Shown: positions 23,481 to 32,595 of the stretch, one piece after another
Layout: every line of letters starts with the position of its first letter
Position numbering within the stretch: position 1 is the first letter of the stretch
Assembly (NCBI RefSeq): GCF_017357405.1
Contig: NZ_CP071597.1
Coordinates: forward strand, 1,116,001 to 1,180,000
Source: Halomontanus rarus
GTDB lineage: Archaea; Halobacteriota; Halobacteria; Halobacteriales; Natrialbaceae
Length of the DNA: 64,000 nucleotides
Direction of reading: 5' to 3'
The notes under the pieces: model-generated
Told to the model about the DNA's origin: nothing
Databases searched by the model: none
Seen by the model: the letters and a program-made list of their open reading frames with translations, nothing else
Program-made: the position numbers and the translations under genes

Positions 23481-26384
23481 ATGGACCCGCGCACGACAGA
23501 GCGCGTTGAACGGTGGGATTCTCGCCCGTTTGCAGACGGTTACGACGGGCTTTCCGATCTCGCCGATAGAGAGTTTTCGGGTGCCGTAACCGCCGCCGGG
23601 ACGTGGCTGTTCATGCTGAACGGCCGCATCGTCGGCATCGTCGACGGCACGATCGAAGACTTCGACGGCGCAACTGGCACGACGTACGAGGCACCCGATC
23701 CTGCGCTGCCACTCCTCTGCTCGATGGAAGAGACCGGCGGCGAGACTCGAGCGAAGTACTACACCAACGAAACGCCCTTAGAAGAGGTCGACAACACGCT
23801 CTCGAGTGGCTCGTTTACCGGCTACGTCGAACTGAGCGAGGGCGTGCTCAGCGGCGATTACTACGCCGTCTACTACGGCGGTCGTCGAATGGCTGCGGCC
23901 TACATCGGGAACGCACAGCGACTGCTCACCGGCGAGGAGGCGTTCGAGCGCGCTGCGGACGAGGTCGGAATCTACGAGGTCGTCGACGTCGACGTCGACG
24001 TGACCGACGTTCCGGGGGGCGAGGACCCGTCCCCCACTGAGACAGCGCCGGCGAACGGCGAGACCGGTCTCGAGACCGCCGACGGTGAGCCAACAGCCAC
24101 CGATGCGGAAACGGATGAAGCGACCGATTCGGGAGCGACGACCCCATCGCCAGCGTCGCGGTCCTCGCCTTCGACATCGATTACGGACACCGATACGACC
24201 GCGGAAACCGGTTCCGTGGCCGAGGCCGAGGGTACAACCGACGACGTGACGACTGGCTCGGAACGAACGGTCGAGTCCTCCTCACCGTCGACGTCGGCGA
24301 CGACCGACGACGAGGCGGTCGATCAGCGGTTCGGTATCGACCTCGAGTCACGGTCCGATACCGGTGCCGAACCCGAACCCGAACCCGAATCCGAACTCGA
24401 GTCGGATCCCGCGTCGAACCCGGACTCGACGCTCGAGGAGACACCCGACGGGATCACGACGGCCGACGGAGAGTCGGCCGAGTCCGCTCCGCCCGGCATC
24501 ACCGACGATCTCTCTGAACCGCTCGTCGACGAGGCCACGGACACGTCGACGAACGAGACCGACGTGTCCGAATCAGAGCCGGACGGACCGTCGGACGACG
24601 AGGGGACGACCGCGTCGGCACGAGCGGCCGACGAGAACGTCGACTCGACGCCCGTCGACGAAGCCGAAACCGACCGGTCACCCTCTTCGTCTACATCTAC
24701 ATCTACGTCTTCGTCGCCGAACCCGGACGATCTCGAGGCTGCAGCAGAGGAGTTGAGTGAGAGCGGTGTGCCGTGGTCGTCGGATTCGGGTGTGGATGCG
24801 AACTCGAACGCGAACTCGAACTCGAACTCGGATTCGAGCCCCAGTTCGGAGACGAACACGGGGCCTGGAACGCCGACCGCGGAGGAGATCGACCTCACCG
24901 TCGACGAAATTGCCAACGCCGACGAGAGCACGGCCGAACTCGAGGAGCGGTTCAAACAGGAAGAGCAGTGGCGCGAGACCAGAAGCATTCCGTCGATCGA
25001 TCCGGACAAGACGGCCGAGTCGGCGGCTCCGCAGTCGAACCGACGAGGGGCGAAGAAACGGACGCGAAAGCAACAGAAACGGACCCAGCGACGCAGTCGT
25101 GGTCGCTCGAGTACCGATACCGGTCAGTCGCCCGACCGAGACTCGGAATCGGGGCCGAGCGCGGAGTCGAGGGCCGAATCCGGTTCCGGTTCCGACTCCA
25201 GAACCAGCGCCGGATCGGAGACCAGTTCACCGACTCGCACCGACGCGGAGCGAACCGACCGGACCGCGCAATCGCAGTCGTCTCCGGGCGGTCGTCCGGA
25301 CACCGGACAGCAGTCACAACCCGACGCCGCCACGCGGCAATCGTCCCGGAGTCGAAGCGGCGCCGGCGCTCGCTCTCCCGCCGACTCCGACGCTCTCGAG
25401 TCGGACATGCTCGAGCGCGAGGACAAGATCGACCGGCTCACCCAGCAAGTCGACGACCTCGAACAGCGCCGGGACGAACTGGAGACGAAAGCCGCGGACT
25501 TAGAGCACGAACGCGACCGACTCGAGTCGGAGAACCAGGAGTTGACGGAGACGGTCGAGCGACTCGAGAGTCGGATCGAGGAACTCGAGACCGAACTCGA
25601 ACGCGTGCGGTCGGCCGATGCGACCGGAGCGGTGGCCGAAGCCACGGACGCTCGAGGAACGGAACTCTCGCCACAGCAGGCGCTCGCGGGAACGAACCTC
25701 TTCGTCCGATACGGATCGAAGAGCCAGCCGACCCTCGAGGCAGCCCACGACGGCGACGTGGACGCGGCGTCGGTCAACTCGAACCTCCTGCTCGAACATC
25801 ACACGCAGTTCGACGAGACCGACGTCTCAGTCGACGGGGTTCCCTACGAGGAGTTCCTCGCGTCGACGATGGAGTACCAGTTCGTCGACTGGCTCACCGG
25901 GACGTTGCTCTACGAGATCCGTGACACCGGCCACGCCACGTCCCTCGGTGATCTCTACGACGTCATCCCACGGATCGATCGCGCGGAACTACACGCGTCG
26001 ATTTCGCTCGAGGACGACGACACCGACGAGGTCCCCGATCAGGTCACCTTCGACGTCGTCGCCTTCGACAAACGCGGCACGCCGCTGGTCGCCGCGAACC
26101 TCAACGATTCGCGCGACCCCGCGACCAGAGAGATGCTGATCGAACTCGAGGAGACCGCGTCGGCGGTCAACGCGAACTTCCCCGATCTCGGTGCGGCGAT
26201 CGTGGTCACGTCGAGTTTCTTCGATCCCGGCGCGCTCGAGATCGCAGAACAGGCGACGAGCGGCGGGTTCTTGAGCCGCGGCTCGAAGCTCAGTTACGTG
26301 AACCTCTCGAGAAAACAGGGGTATCACATGTGTCTGGTGGAGTCCCGAAGCGGCGGGTTCCACATGAACGTTCCAGAGCTCTGA
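23481..26384 (+). CDS. Large acidic coiled-coil protein (DUF7527-like) with disordered linker
   Basis: 967 residues in three parts. An N-terminal globular domain (1-165; FSGAVTAAGTWLFMLNGRIV, later SGDYYAVYYGGRRMAAAYIG) resembles domains annotated DUF7527. A roughly 480-residue disordered Asp/Glu/Ser/Thr linker follows, with low-complexity stretches of repeated EPEPEPES type, STSTST and NSNSNS. A coiled coil (about 640-715; many LEXERDXLE heptads) leads to a C-terminal alpha-beta domain (725-967) with DIVV-type strands such as FPDLGAAIVVTSSFFDPGAL. No membrane segment. Role unknown; the layout suggests a scaffold or polar/cytoskeletal protein. A TATA-like CGTATTT lies about 30 bp upstream. 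Confidence 0.8.
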   Translation: MDPRTTERVERWDSRPFADGYDGLSDLADREFSGAVTAAGTWLFMLNGRIVGIVDGTIEDFDGATGTTYEAPDPALPLLCSMEETGGETRAKYYTNETPLEEVDNTLSSGSFTGYVELSEGVLSGDYYAVYYGGRRMAAAYIGNAQRLLTGEEAFERAADEVGIYEVVDVDVDVTDVPGGEDPSPTETAPANGETGLETADGEPTATDAETDEATDSGATTPSPASRSSPSTSITDTDTTAETGSVAEAEGTTDDVTTGSERTVESSSPSTSATTDDEAVDQRFGIDLESRSDTGAEPEPEPESELESDPASNPDSTLEETPDGITTADGESAESAPPGITDDLSEPLVDEATDTSTNETDVSESEPDGPSDDEGTTASARAADENVDSTPVDEAETDRSPSSSTSTSTSSSPNPDDLEAAAEELSESGVPWSSDSGVDANSNANSNSNSDSSPSSETNTGPGTPTAEEIDLTVDEIANADESTAELEERFKQEEQWRETRSIPSIDPDKTAESAAPQSNRRGAKKRTRKQQKRTQRRSRGRSSTDTGQSPDRDSESGPSAESRAESGSGSDSRTSAGSETSSPTRTDAERTDRTAQSQSSPGGRPDTGQQSQPDAATRQSSRSRSGAGARSPADSDALESDMLEREDKIDRLTQQVDDLEQRRDELETKAADLEHERDRLESENQELTETVERLESRIEELETELERVRSADATGAVAEATDARGTELSPQQALAGTNLFVRYGSKSQPTLEAAHDGDVDAASVNSNLLLEHHTQFDETDVSVDGVPYEEFLASTMEYQFVDWLTGTLLYEIRDTGHATSLGDLYDVIPRIDRAELHASISLEDDDTDEVPDQVTFDVVAFDKRGTPLVAANLNDSRDPATREMLIELEETASAVNANFPDLGAAIVVTSSFFDPGALEIAEQATSGGFLSRGSKLSYVNLSRKQGYHMCLVESRSGGFHMNVPEL

Positions 26385-26415
26385 TCGCAGGCGAGAGCAG
26401 TATTCCAGACGCAGT

Positions 26416-26721
26416 TTAGCCCTGAATCTCGGCGACGTCTTCGATCTTCATGCCGTCGAGTTTGTCGATAATCTCGTCGATCTTTCCGTCGAGGTCGTCG
26501 ACGAACTCCACTGTGCGTTCGGTCTTGATCGCACCCTGACTGGAGGGTTCGATGAGGTTCTCTTCTTCGAGGACGCGCAGCGAGTAGCGGACTTTGTGGT
26601 GTGGGTAGCCGGTCTCGTTGGACATCTTGACGATTCCGATCGGCTCGTTCTCGATGACCATCTTCAGTACCTGCAGATGTCGCTCGAGCATATCGACTTC
26701 CTTCTCAAGTCGGTCTATCAT
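26416..26721 (-). CDS. Small winged-helix regulator
   Basis: 101 residues from MIDRLEKEVDMLERHLQVLK: a leading coiled-coil helix, then a winged helix (EPIGIVKMSNETGYPHHKVR, recognition helix KVRYSLRVLEEENLIEPS), and an acidic C-terminal helix. Likely a dimeric transcription regulator. ATG 26721 is chosen because a strong TATA-like palindromic box lies exactly 30 bp upstream. The frame nevertheless stays open for another 74 codons to ATG 26943, and that extension has partly protein-like composition. Divergent from purA. Confidence 0.78.
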   Translation of the reverse strand: MIDRLEKEVDMLERHLQVLKMVIENEPIGIVKMSNETGYPHHKVRYSLRVLEEENLIEPSSQGAIKTERTVEFVDDLDGKIDEIIDKLDGMKIEDVAEIQG

Positions 26722-26745
26722 GGCATTTGTTAACTTGTCTTTCCA

Positions 26746-26756
26746 CCTTTTAAAGG
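26746..26756 (-). promoter_or_regulatory. TATA element of the small winged-helix gene
   Basis: Minus-strand CCTTTAAAAGG centred 30 bp before ATG 26721, typical for a leaderless haloarchaeal mRNA. Confidence 0.55.
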
Positions 26757-26988
26757 TTACCCCTTGAGAAACCGTCTGCGAACTGCTAACTCGAAGGTTG
26801 CGTTTGCGAGTAGTTAACGCTTCGGATTCGATATCGATTTCTGCGTCGGCGTGCGATTCCGTGAGCCCGTTCGCTGCGCACACGTCGTGGAAGGCCTCGA
26901 ACCCGTCGATTTCGCCCGGGGAAACGAACGGATCGGTATCCATTATCGTGCATAGATCTAGCGTTCGAGACGGACGGACCGTAATCTG

Positions 26989-26994
26989 TTTATC
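26989..26994 (+). promoter_or_regulatory. TATA element of purA
   Basis: TTTATC centred 28 bp before ATG 27020. Confidence 0.5.
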
Positions 26995-27019
26995 GACCCG
27001 GCAAGAATCCGCCGCTGTT

Positions 27020-28387
27020 ATGACCGTCACTATCGTCGGGTCGCAACTCGGCGACGAAGGCAAGGGTGGGGTCGTCGATCTCTACGGCGACGCCGCCGAC
27101 GTCGTCGCTCGCTATCAGGGCGGCGACAACGCCGGACACACCGTCGTCTACGACGGCGACAAGTACAAACTCTCGCTCGTTCCCAGCGGCGCCGTCCGCG
27201 GCAAGGTCGGCATTCTGGGCAACGGGTGCGTCGTCAACCCCGAAACGCTCTTCGAGGAAATCGACACGCTCCGCGAGCGCGGGCTCGACCCGGACATCCG
27301 CGTGGCCGAGCGCGCACACGCGATCCTCCCGTATCACCGCGTCCTCGATGGCATCGAAGAGGACGAAAAAGAGGACCTCGCCGCCGGCACGACCAAACGC
27401 GGCATCGGTCCCACCTACGAGGACAAGATGGGGCGGCGCGGGATCCGGATTGGCGACCTCCTCGATCCCGAGGTCCTTCGCGAGCGCCTCGAGTACGTCG
27501 TCCCCCAGAAGAAGGCCCTCGCCGAGGACGTCTTCGGCAAAGAGACCGGCGAGGCGTTCGACGTCGAGCACCTTTTCGAGACCTACAGGGAGTACGGCGA
27601 GCGCCTCGCCGCGGAAGGGATGACCGTCGACGCCGGCACGTACCTCCAGAACCGGATCGACGAGGGCGACAACGTAATGCTCGAGGGCGCACAGGGGACC
27701 TCGATCGACATCGACCACGGAATCTACCCCTACGTCACCTCGTCGAACCCGACCGCGGGTGGTGCCTGTGTCGGCAGCGGACTCGGCCCCACGGTCGTCG
27801 GTCAGGGCGAGGTCATCGGCGTCGTGAAAGCGTATCTCTCGCGCGTCGGGACCGGTCCGCTCCCGACGGAACTCGGCGGCGTCGAAGGGCAGACGCCCGA
27901 GTACACGGGAGACGGCTCCGGAGACGAGAGCGAAGAAGAACTCGCGACGTACATCCGCGACGAGGGCGGCGAGTACGGCACCGTCACCGGACGCCCCCGC
28001 CGCGTCGGCTGGCTCGACATGCCGATGCTGCGCCACGCCGCCCGCGCCAGCGGCTTCACCGGCCTCGCGATCAACCACATCGACGTCCTCGCCGGACTCG
28101 AGAACGTAAAGGTCGGCCACGCCTACGAGTTCGAGGGCGAGGAACTGCTGACGATGCCGCCGACGACCGAGAAGTGGGGTCGCTGCGAGGCGACCTACCG
28201 ATCGTTCGACGGCTGGTCCGAGGTCGACTGGGCCGCGGTCGCCGCGGAGGGCTACGAAGCGATCCCCGAGAACGCTCGCACCTACCTCGAGTACGTTGCG
28301 GACGAACTCGGCGCCCCGATCTACGCGGTCGGCGTCGGTCCCGGCCGAGAGGAGACGATCGTCCTCGAGAATCCTTACGACGAGTGA
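27020..28387 (+). CDS. purA: Adenylosuccinate synthetase
   Basis: 455 residues. Converts IMP, aspartate and GTP to adenylosuccinate, the first committed step to AMP. Full set of family residues: VGSQLGDEGKGGVVD (catalytic Asp12), GGDNAGHTVV (His40), GTTKRGIGPTYEDK, EGAQGTSIDIDHGIYPYVTS, VVKAYLSRVGTGPLPTEL, GTVTGRPRRVGWLD (Arg pair for aspartate), and VGPGREETI near the C-terminus. The start is fixed by this conserved N-terminus and the TATA element; in-frame sequence before it is not protein-like for the family. An acidic 25-residue insertion (about 290-320) lengthens the aspartate-loop region relative to the paralogue at 51422. A pyrimidine-rich tract ending in T5 follows. Confidence 0.95.
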   Translation: MTVTIVGSQLGDEGKGGVVDLYGDAADVVARYQGGDNAGHTVVYDGDKYKLSLVPSGAVRGKVGILGNGCVVNPETLFEEIDTLRERGLDPDIRVAERAHAILPYHRVLDGIEEDEKEDLAAGTTKRGIGPTYEDKMGRRGIRIGDLLDPEVLRERLEYVVPQKKALAEDVFGKETGEAFDVEHLFETYREYGERLAAEGMTVDAGTYLQNRIDEGDNVMLEGAQGTSIDIDHGIYPYVTSSNPTAGGACVGSGLGPTVVGQGEVIGVVKAYLSRVGTGPLPTELGGVEGQTPEYTGDGSGDESEEELATYIRDEGGEYGTVTGRPRRVGWLDMPMLRHAARASGFTGLAINHIDVLAGLENVKVGHAYEFEGEELLTMPPTTEKWGRCEATYRSFDGWSEVDWAAVAAEGYEAIPENARTYLEYVADELGAPIYAVGVGPGREETIVLENPYDE

Positions 28388-28413
28388 GCGACGCTCCCGG
28401 CTGATCGTGCCCG

Positions 28414-28470
28414 CGTTCGCTCGCTCTCGTTCTCGTTGTCGTTCTTGCTCTCGCTCTCGCTCTCGTTTTT
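28414..28470 (+). terminator. Pyrimidine-rich repeat ending in T5 after purA
   Basis: Imperfect CTCGCT/CTCGTT hexamers culminating in TTTTT at 28466-28470, between the convergent ends of purA and the CHAT-like gene. A U-run of this kind fits archaeal termination. The repeat itself may simply be replication slippage. Confidence 0.4.
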
Positions 28471-28578
28471 CGTGCCGCCCTCTCTCGACTCGTCTCGTCG
28501 TCGGTAGAGCGTTCGAGAGACGAACGCACGTTCGTTCGTTCGAAGATATCGAGCGGCTCCGGAACTCCTCCGCAACGA

Positions 28579-30738
28579 TTACTGTACGTCCGTCAGCGTC
28601 CGTCGAACGGACTTGCGAACGAACGCTTCCGGGTCCCTCTCACCGTAGTACGGCTGGCCGTTCACCCGTGAGACGTGGTCGTCGTCCTCGAGTAACGAGA
28701 CGACCTCGGCGGTCGACAGTCGACGGGATTGTCGAACCGTCGTGCCGTTCAACTGGTAGGCGTCGGACGAGCGGTCACCGATGAACCGGGAGACGCTGCC
28801 AACCTGGTGAATATCCGTCAGCTGGCAGTACAAGAAGAGGTCGTGTTCGTCCGTACTCGCGGATACCACGTCGATTCGCTGGGGTATCGCCGCGCCATCG
28901 CGACGGACGACCGGGTGCGCCGGATTGCCGACGAACCGAACGGTGGATCGCTCGTCGATTCCGGTCAATCGGACGCCGTCGGCCAGCGGATGTCCCTGCA
29001 ACAGGGTCTTCGTCAGTCGAACGACCTGCACGGGCGAGACGGTGTTCTCGAGTACCAGTCCCGCGAAGGCACCTCGGCGAATCAGTTCGCGTCCGGCTGC
29101 CAGACTGGCAGGACCGTAGACGACGAACGTCTTCACGCCGACGTCGTCGACGCCGTCCGGATCGAGCGGGCCGTCCGGACACTCGATTCCGTCGTTCGAA
29201 ACCGGCAGATCACAGTACAGCACGTCGACATCCGACTCGAGCGTGCGCTCGAGGTCGCGTTTCGACGGCCGGTCGACGATGGTGATTCCATCCGACTCGA
29301 GCCGATGTGTCGGCGCGACGTCGTCGATGGCCGTTCTCACGCGGTCGGCTCGGTCGGGGACGTCAGTGACGTACGCGATCCGCGCGTCGGAGACCTCCGG
29401 AAGGCTGTGAGAGAGCGCGTGCTCGAATCCCTCCGAAAGCAAACAGCCGGCACCCGCGGGCGGTTGCGCGTCGGTGTAGCACGTCAGGATGGGTGAGCTC
29501 GACTGTGGTGCGTGTTCGAGCGACTCGAGCGCCGGTTCGCCGTCCCTCATCGTTTCGGGGACCGTCTCCGTCGTTGTCGTCGCTAGCGAACCCGACACTG
29601 TCGACTCCATCGCCCCCCTCGACCCGTCGTCGACGTGGACCTTCGAGAGTACGTTGAGAACCGAAGGCAGCAGTTCGACGTCGTCCGGGCGGGGCTGGAA
29701 GACCGCGGTCATCGGCCACCGCGGAACGTACGGCTCGAGCAGCGACGGCGACACTTCGAGATACTCGAGCAACTGCGCCGAGAGCGGTTCGCCGTAGAGG
29801 TTCGGCGGATAGAACGGGAGGTGCGGGGCGAGTTCGTCGTACTCGTGTCGCGGCCCCGAGAGGTAGCCGTCGACTCGGGTCAGCGAATCCAACACCAGAC
29901 ACGTCTCCAGGAGTTCGTCGACGGTCTCCTCGAGCGACCGTGACTCGGTCCGCAGCGGCTGAACGTATCCGTAGCCGTCCTCGAGACGGAGCTCCGGTCG
30001 GTCACCGACCTCGACGTCGGCGCCGAGGTAGAACACCAGCGGGGCGACCCGATAGACGTCCGCGTAGGTCGCTGGAACGGAAATCGTCACGCCCGTCTTC
30101 GGGCGGGACAGTTCGGCCGGAATCTCGAGGCGATCGCCGCGTTCGATCGCCGGCGGATGGCCGCGAAGCGTCGGCCACGAGCGTTCGCAGGAGTATTCCT
30201 TGATCGACGAGCCGAGGTACGCCAGCGCCTCGAGTATCGCCTGCGGATCGTCCGGGACCGTGATCGTCGTCTGCGGTCGAGTGTGAAACGATCGCCCGCC
30301 GATCGTGACCGACGTCGGCTCGGCGAAGGTGAGCTCGAGCGGGGAGTTCTGTGTCCGCGTTCCGGATCGTCGATGGACGCCGGTGAACGACGCGTCGTCG
30401 ATCCGCAGATAGCCGTTCACGGTGCTCTGCATGTTGACGAAGTAGGTCCCGTCGGGCAACTCCCACGGTGTCGTCGTGAACTCCCCGAGGTGGTCCCCGT
30501 CGCCGTTCCACACCGCGGTTCCGATGGGGGTTTCGACGCGCAGTTTCGACACGGTGACCGTGATGGCGTTGTCGACCGGAAACACGAACAGGTCGGTCAG
30601 CGCCGGCTGCGGGTCCAGTTCGTCGGGGGCGGTCGTCCGGAGTGTCAGATCCTGTTGCTCTAACTCGTCGCGGATGCGAATCGTCTCTGAACCGACATCG
30701 AAAGAGATCAGCGGATGGGCGCCAATCCCAGCGGTCAT
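28579..30738 (-). CDS. 719-residue haloarchaeal protein with degenerate CHAT-like C-terminal region
   Basis: Not firmly recognised. The N-terminal half is beta-rich (FVFPVDNAITVTVSKLRVET; PDGTYFVNMQSTVNGYLRID) and reads like a sandwich domain. The middle (about 190-330) has a helical segment around LVLDSLTRVDGYLSGPRHEYD. The C-terminal part (about 450-610) follows the order of a CHAT caspase-like peptidase: a strand-helix unit, a strand DVLYCDL where CHAT proteins carry the His motif, then VVYGPASLAAGRELIRRGAF where they carry the Cys strand and helix, then LLQGHPLADGVRL. Neither the His nor the Cys is present, so if the relationship is real the enzyme is inactive. Divergent from a nucleobase permease. 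Confidence 0.65.
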   Translation of the reverse strand: MTAGIGAHPLISFDVGSETIRIRDELEQQDLTLRTTAPDELDPQPALTDLFVFPVDNAITVTVSKLRVETPIGTAVWNGDGDHLGEFTTTPWELPDGTYFVNMQSTVNGYLRIDDASFTGVHRRSGTRTQNSPLELTFAEPTSVTIGGRSFHTRPQTTITVPDDPQAILEALAYLGSSIKEYSCERSWPTLRGHPPAIERGDRLEIPAELSRPKTGVTISVPATYADVYRVAPLVFYLGADVEVGDRPELRLEDGYGYVQPLRTESRSLEETVDELLETCLVLDSLTRVDGYLSGPRHEYDELAPHLPFYPPNLYGEPLSAQLLEYLEVSPSLLEPYVPRWPMTAVFQPRPDDVELLPSVLNVLSKVHVDDGSRGAMESTVSGSLATTTTETVPETMRDGEPALESLEHAPQSSSPILTCYTDAQPPAGAGCLLSEGFEHALSHSLPEVSDARIAYVTDVPDRADRVRTAIDDVAPTHRLESDGITIVDRPSKRDLERTLESDVDVLYCDLPVSNDGIECPDGPLDPDGVDDVGVKTFVVYGPASLAAGRELIRRGAFAGLVLENTVSPVQVVRLTKTLLQGHPLADGVRLTGIDERSTVRFVGNPAHPVVRRDGAAIPQRIDVVSASTDEHDLFLYCQLTDIHQVGSVSRFIGDRSSDAYQLNGTTVRQSRRLSTAEVVSLLEDDDHVSRVNGQPYYGERDPEAFVRKSVRRTLTDVQ

Positions 30739-30758
30739 AGTTACCGAAGAATCGATAC

Positions 30759-30771
30759 CGAATACTATACG
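30759..30771 (-). promoter_or_regulatory. TATA element of the CHAT-like gene
   Basis: Minus-strand CGTATAGTATTC, centred about 28 bp before ATG 30738. Confidence 0.45.
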
Positions 30772-30909
30772 CCTACCGATTCGGGAGCGGACCGATCGGT
30801 CGCCGACGAGACGTGACGAGCGCCTCGAGACAGTCGTCCGTCACGTCCACCGATGGCGGATCAATAGCCATTTGAGCCACCTCTGCAGTTATCCGGTGGA
30901 CAGGTGGAT

Positions 30910-32490
30910 ATGACGAGAGACGAACCAGCCGCCGACGATTCGGGGAGGACAGATGGGGTCGAGTACGGGATCGACGACCGACCGCCGCTGGACGAATCGG
31001 TCGTCCTCGGCGTACAACACTACCTGACGATGGTCGGGGCGAACATCGCGGTGCCGCTCATCCTCGCGGATGCCATGGGAATGCCCGACCACATCACGGT
31101 GCAGTTCGTCGGGACGTTCTTCGTCGTCTCCGGCATCGCGACGCTGGCACAGACGACGTTCGGGAACCGGTATCCGATCGTCCAGGGCGCGCCGTTCTCG
31201 ATGCTCGCACCGGCGCTCGCGATCATCGGTGCCGTGCAAACCGGCGCCGTCGGCGGGGCCGACTGGCAGGTGATACTCGTCCAGTTACAGGGCGCGATCA
31301 TCGTCGCCGCAACCGTTCAGGTCGCGCTCGGCTACTTCGGACTGGTCGGGAAACTCAGGCGCTTTCTCTCCCCCGTCGTCATCGCGCCGACGATCGCACT
31401 GATCGGACTGGCGCTGTTCGACGTCACTCAGATCACCTCGGATAACCAGAACTGGTGGCTGCTCGGACTCACGCTCGGGCTCATCCTGCTTTTCTCCCAG
31501 TATCTCGACGTCAAACGCAAAGCGTTCCGCCTCTATCCGGTGATCCTGGCGATCGCCATCGCCTGGCTCGTCGCCGCCGGCCTCTCCGCGGGGAACGTGC
31601 TCGTCGACGGCCAGCCGGGGTACGTCCCGCTCGAGGACGTCACCGACGCGTCGCTGATCCTGCCGATCTATCCGTTCCAGTGGGGGACGCCCGAGATCAC
31701 GGCCGCGTTCGTCGTCGGGATGATCGCAGGTGTGCTCGCCTCGATCGTCGAGAGCATCGGAGACTACTACGCCGTCGCGAACCTGACCGGCTCGGCCGCG
31801 CCCAGCGAGAAACGCATCAACCACGGGATCGGGATGGAGGGACTGATGAACGTCTTCTCCGGAATCATGGGTACCGGCGGGTCGACGTCGTACTCGGAGA
31901 ACATCGGCGCGATCGGCCTCACCGGCGTCGCCTCGCGGTACGTCGTTCAGGTCGGTGCTGTCGTCATGTTGATCGCCGGCTTCGTCGGCTACTTCGGCCA
32001 GTTGATCGTGACGATCCCCAACCCCATCATCGGCGGACTGTTCATCGCGATGTTCAGCCAGATCGTCGCCGTCGGGCTCTCGAATCTCAAGCACGTCGAT
32101 CTCGACTCCTCGCGGAACGTGTTCATCGTCGGCTTCGCGATGTTCGTCGGGTTAGCGATCCCCGAGTACATGGCGAACTTCGATACCGCCGGGTTCCGAG
32201 CGACAGTCGACCTCGCGGCCGCGGTCGCTCCGCTCGTCGAGTTCGATCCCATCGCGGGAACTGTCGTCGCAGGATGGATCGAAGTGACTGCCCAAGCGGT
32301 CGTGGACACGATATTCATCGTCGGCTCGACGGGCATGGCAGTCGGCGGCCTCGCGGCACTCTTCCTCGACAACACGATTCCGGGCACTCGAGAGGAGCGC
32401 GGCCTCGCGGAGTGGGAACGGCTCACCGAGGACGAGTCCGACTTCGAAACGTTCTGGGAGCGGTGGGTCGGGACCGGTCGCGAGAAGTGA
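30910..32490 (+). CDS. Uracil-xanthine permease family transporter (NCS2)
   Basis: 526 residues from ATG 30910, preceded by a GGTGG Shine-Dalgarno-like run; an in-frame GTG two codons earlier is possible. About 12-14 transmembrane helices. NCS2 signatures: VLGVQHYLTMVGANIAVPLI, FGNRYPIVQGAPFSMLAPAL, the central AFVVGMIAGVLASIVESIGD with the substrate-binding Glu, and GGSTSYSENIGAIGLTGVAS. It imports a nucleobase (uracil, xanthine, hypoxanthine or similar) with a cation. Its closeness to purA, purA2 and hpt fits purine salvage, but the substrate is not proven. Confidence 0.9.
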   Translation: MTRDEPAADDSGRTDGVEYGIDDRPPLDESVVLGVQHYLTMVGANIAVPLILADAMGMPDHITVQFVGTFFVVSGIATLAQTTFGNRYPIVQGAPFSMLAPALAIIGAVQTGAVGGADWQVILVQLQGAIIVAATVQVALGYFGLVGKLRRFLSPVVIAPTIALIGLALFDVTQITSDNQNWWLLGLTLGLILLFSQYLDVKRKAFRLYPVILAIAIAWLVAAGLSAGNVLVDGQPGYVPLEDVTDASLILPIYPFQWGTPEITAAFVVGMIAGVLASIVESIGDYYAVANLTGSAAPSEKRINHGIGMEGLMNVFSGIMGTGGSTSYSENIGAIGLTGVASRYVVQVGAVVMLIAGFVGYFGQLIVTIPNPIIGGLFIAMFSQIVAVGLSNLKHVDLDSSRNVFIVGFAMFVGLAIPEYMANFDTAGFRATVDLAAAVAPLVEFDPIAGTVVAGWIEVTAQAVVDTIFIVGSTGMAVGGLAALFLDNTIPGTREERGLAEWERLTEDESDFETFWERWVGTGREK

Positions 32491-32595
32491 TGAACGGCGG
32501 TCTTCGAACTCGAGTGTTACGACGAGATGTAGCACGGACAGGGGACGACGACCCATCTCGAACAGCCGTGAACGGATCGCCCAGAAACGACGGTG

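Noticed and set aside
28414..28470. CRISPR-like or satellite array after purA
   Set aside because: Only short imperfect hexamers without spacers; better explained as slippage and a terminator.
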